In this document: piece after piece, positions 63,160 to 64,000 of the stretch
How the letters are laid out: every line of letters begins with the position of its first letter
Position numbering within the stretch: the first letter of the stretch is position 1
Origin: Flavihumibacter cheonanensis
GTDB lineage: Bacteria; Bacteroidota; Bacteroidia; Chitinophagales; Chitinophagaceae
DNA: 64,000 bases
Direction of reading: 5' to 3'
Assembly (NCBI RefSeq): GCF_022352215.1
Contig: NZ_JAKRWF010000005.1
Span: 1-64,000 of the forward strand
Program-made: the position numbers and the translations under genes
Notes under the pieces: generated by a model
Databases searched by the model: none
Seen by the model: the letters and a program-made list of their open reading frames with translations, nothing else
What the model was told of the DNA's origin: nothing

Positions 63160-64000
63160 ATGCTCCTGAACAAGTTTAATAAAATCCTTGCTTTCGGTTG
63201 TGTTTTACTGTTAGCACAACAAACGCAGGGACAAACCATCCCGAAAGAAGAATTGATTTACCTGACATCCGAATGGAAGGGGGAACGTTTTGCCGATGGT
63301 CGCCCCAAGGTAAGTGATGACCTGATGGAACGCGCCAAAAAGATCGGTATTGAAGAAGCCTGGCAGGTACTCATGAACGAGGGATATGTGAATCAGTTTG
63401 AACGCAACTGGAAAATGATTCATGATGATGTGCCGGTGGTGGGTAGAGCGGTAACAGCTATGTATATGCCATCGCGGCCGGATATTGAAAAAAAGATCAA
63501 AGAAAGAGGTGCTAAACAAGGTAGGGTAGGTAATACTAATGCCTGGCCAATTGAAACCCTGGTGAAAGGAGATGTATATGTAGCGGATGGATTTGGTAAG
63601 ATCGAGGGCGGTACTCTCATTGGCGATAACCTGGGAACTGCCATCTTTAATAAAACCGGAACCGGTGTCATTTTTGATGGTAGTGCGCGCGATTTAAGCG
63701 GACTTGCAAAGATCAAAGGATTCAATGCCTTTGTACGTGATTTTGATCCTTCCTTCCTGAAAGAAATGGTATTGATGGGATTGAATACACCGATCCGGAT
63801 AGGCAAAGCCATTGTATTGCCTGGTGACCTGGTGATTTCAGAAAGAGAAGGGGTGCTCTTTATACCGGCTCACATGGCGGAGCAGGTAATATTGACCGCC
63901 GAGTTTATTGGTCGCAAAGACAAGTTTGGCAAAGAGATGCTGAAAACGGGTCGCTATAATACCGGACAAATCGATAGCCAGTGGACCGAGGAAATCAAAC
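63160..64000 (+). CDS. RraA family aldolase-like protein, exported (3' end outside window)
   Basis: The frame from the ATG at 63160 runs open to the right edge. It starts with a signal peptide (FNKILAFGCVLLLAQQTQG) and contains the RraA core: VKGDVYVADGFGKIEGGTLI, GDNLGTAIFNKTGTGVIFDG and SARDLSGLAKIKGF. Members bind a divalent metal and act as aldolases or decarboxylases on 2-oxo acids such as hydroxymethylglutarate; others only bind RNase E. In this operon an aldolase acting on the 2-oxo acid formed by the lyase and RidA steps is the likelier role. Confidence 0.87.
   Translation, partial: MLLNKFNKILAFGCVLLLAQQTQGQTIPKEELIYLTSEWKGERFADGRPKVSDDLMERAKKIGIEEAWQVLMNEGYVNQFERNWKMIHDDVPVVGRAVTAMYMPSRPDIEKKIKERGAKQGRVGNTNAWPIETLVKGDVYVADGFGKIEGGTLIGDNLGTAIFNKTGTGVIFDGSARDLSGLAKIKGFNAFVRDFDPSFLKEMVLMGLNTPIRIGKAIVLPGDLVISEREGVLFIPAHMAEQVILTAEFIGRKDKFGKEMLKTGRYNTGQIDSQWTEEIK

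Overview
The window is a 64 kb piece of a Bacteroidota chromosome, most likely from the Chitinophagia (Chitinophagaceae-like). The evidence is the YD-repeat Rhs proteins with a Bacteroidota-style NGKE core, DUF4262, DUF695 and DUF5690 proteins, a SigZ-type sigma factor, an ECF sigma factor paired with a FecR/DUF4974-like membrane protein, many short lipoprotein signals, and starts that rarely carry a Shine-Dalgarno sequence. No rRNA, tRNA or CRISPR array was seen. All family names come from reading the translations, not from searches.

Bases 1-19.9 kb are an accessory island of Rhs polymorphic-toxin genes broken up by insertion sequences. A 5'-incomplete Rhs gene ends in a HELTH-type zinc metallopeptidase tip and is followed by a small lipoprotein (likely immunity). 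IS3 debris follows. Next comes an IS21-family element (about 7.08-13.13 kb) whose istB gene is split at its Walker A motif by a RIT element, a trio of tyrosine recombinase genes (ritA, ritB, ritC). A second Rhs gene has lost its 5' part but keeps its tip and a probable immunity gene. An IS30 fragment and a decayed partial copy of that Rhs core complete the island.

Bases 19.9-28.3 kb are an AT-rich run of small, same-strand genes: DUF695, DUF4262, several secreted or lipoprotein hypotheticals and a small SGNH hydrolase. The layout fits an accumulated array of orphan immunity or accessory genes.

From 28.6 kb the content looks chromosomal: a class C beta-lactamase-like serine hydrolase, a SigZ-like sigma factor, a PhzF protein, an alpha/beta hydrolase, a threonine aldolase-like protein with a twin-arginine signal, a TPR membrane protein, a three-gene HipBST-type toxin-antitoxin locus with three operator dyads, a YciI-like protein, a Cys-rich copper-storage-type protein, and an SGNH hydrolase.

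Bases 40.7-49.9 kb hold a large dehydrogenase/HEAT/cytochrome c lipoprotein, an XRE-cupin regulator and a complete 2-aminoethylphosphonate degradation operon (phnA, phnY, a DUF5690 transporter, phnW) closed by a clear terminator. The pathway runs from 2-aminoethylphosphonate through phosphonoacetaldehyde and phosphonoacetate to acetate and phosphate.

Bases 50.9-64 kb hold a GH32 beta-fructosidase and then a tightly packed set of genes that runs off the window: a sorbosone dehydrogenase-like cytochrome, ECF sigma and FecR-like proteins, two copies of a SelA-like PLP enzyme plus amidohydrolase pair, a CBM9-like protein, an SMP-30 lactonase, RidA and RraA. Nearly all the enzymes carry export signals, and the PLP enzymes and RidA carry twin-arginine-like ones. 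I infer a periplasmic oxidative route for an N-acylated amino sugar or amino acid. This is the most interesting candidate system in the window.
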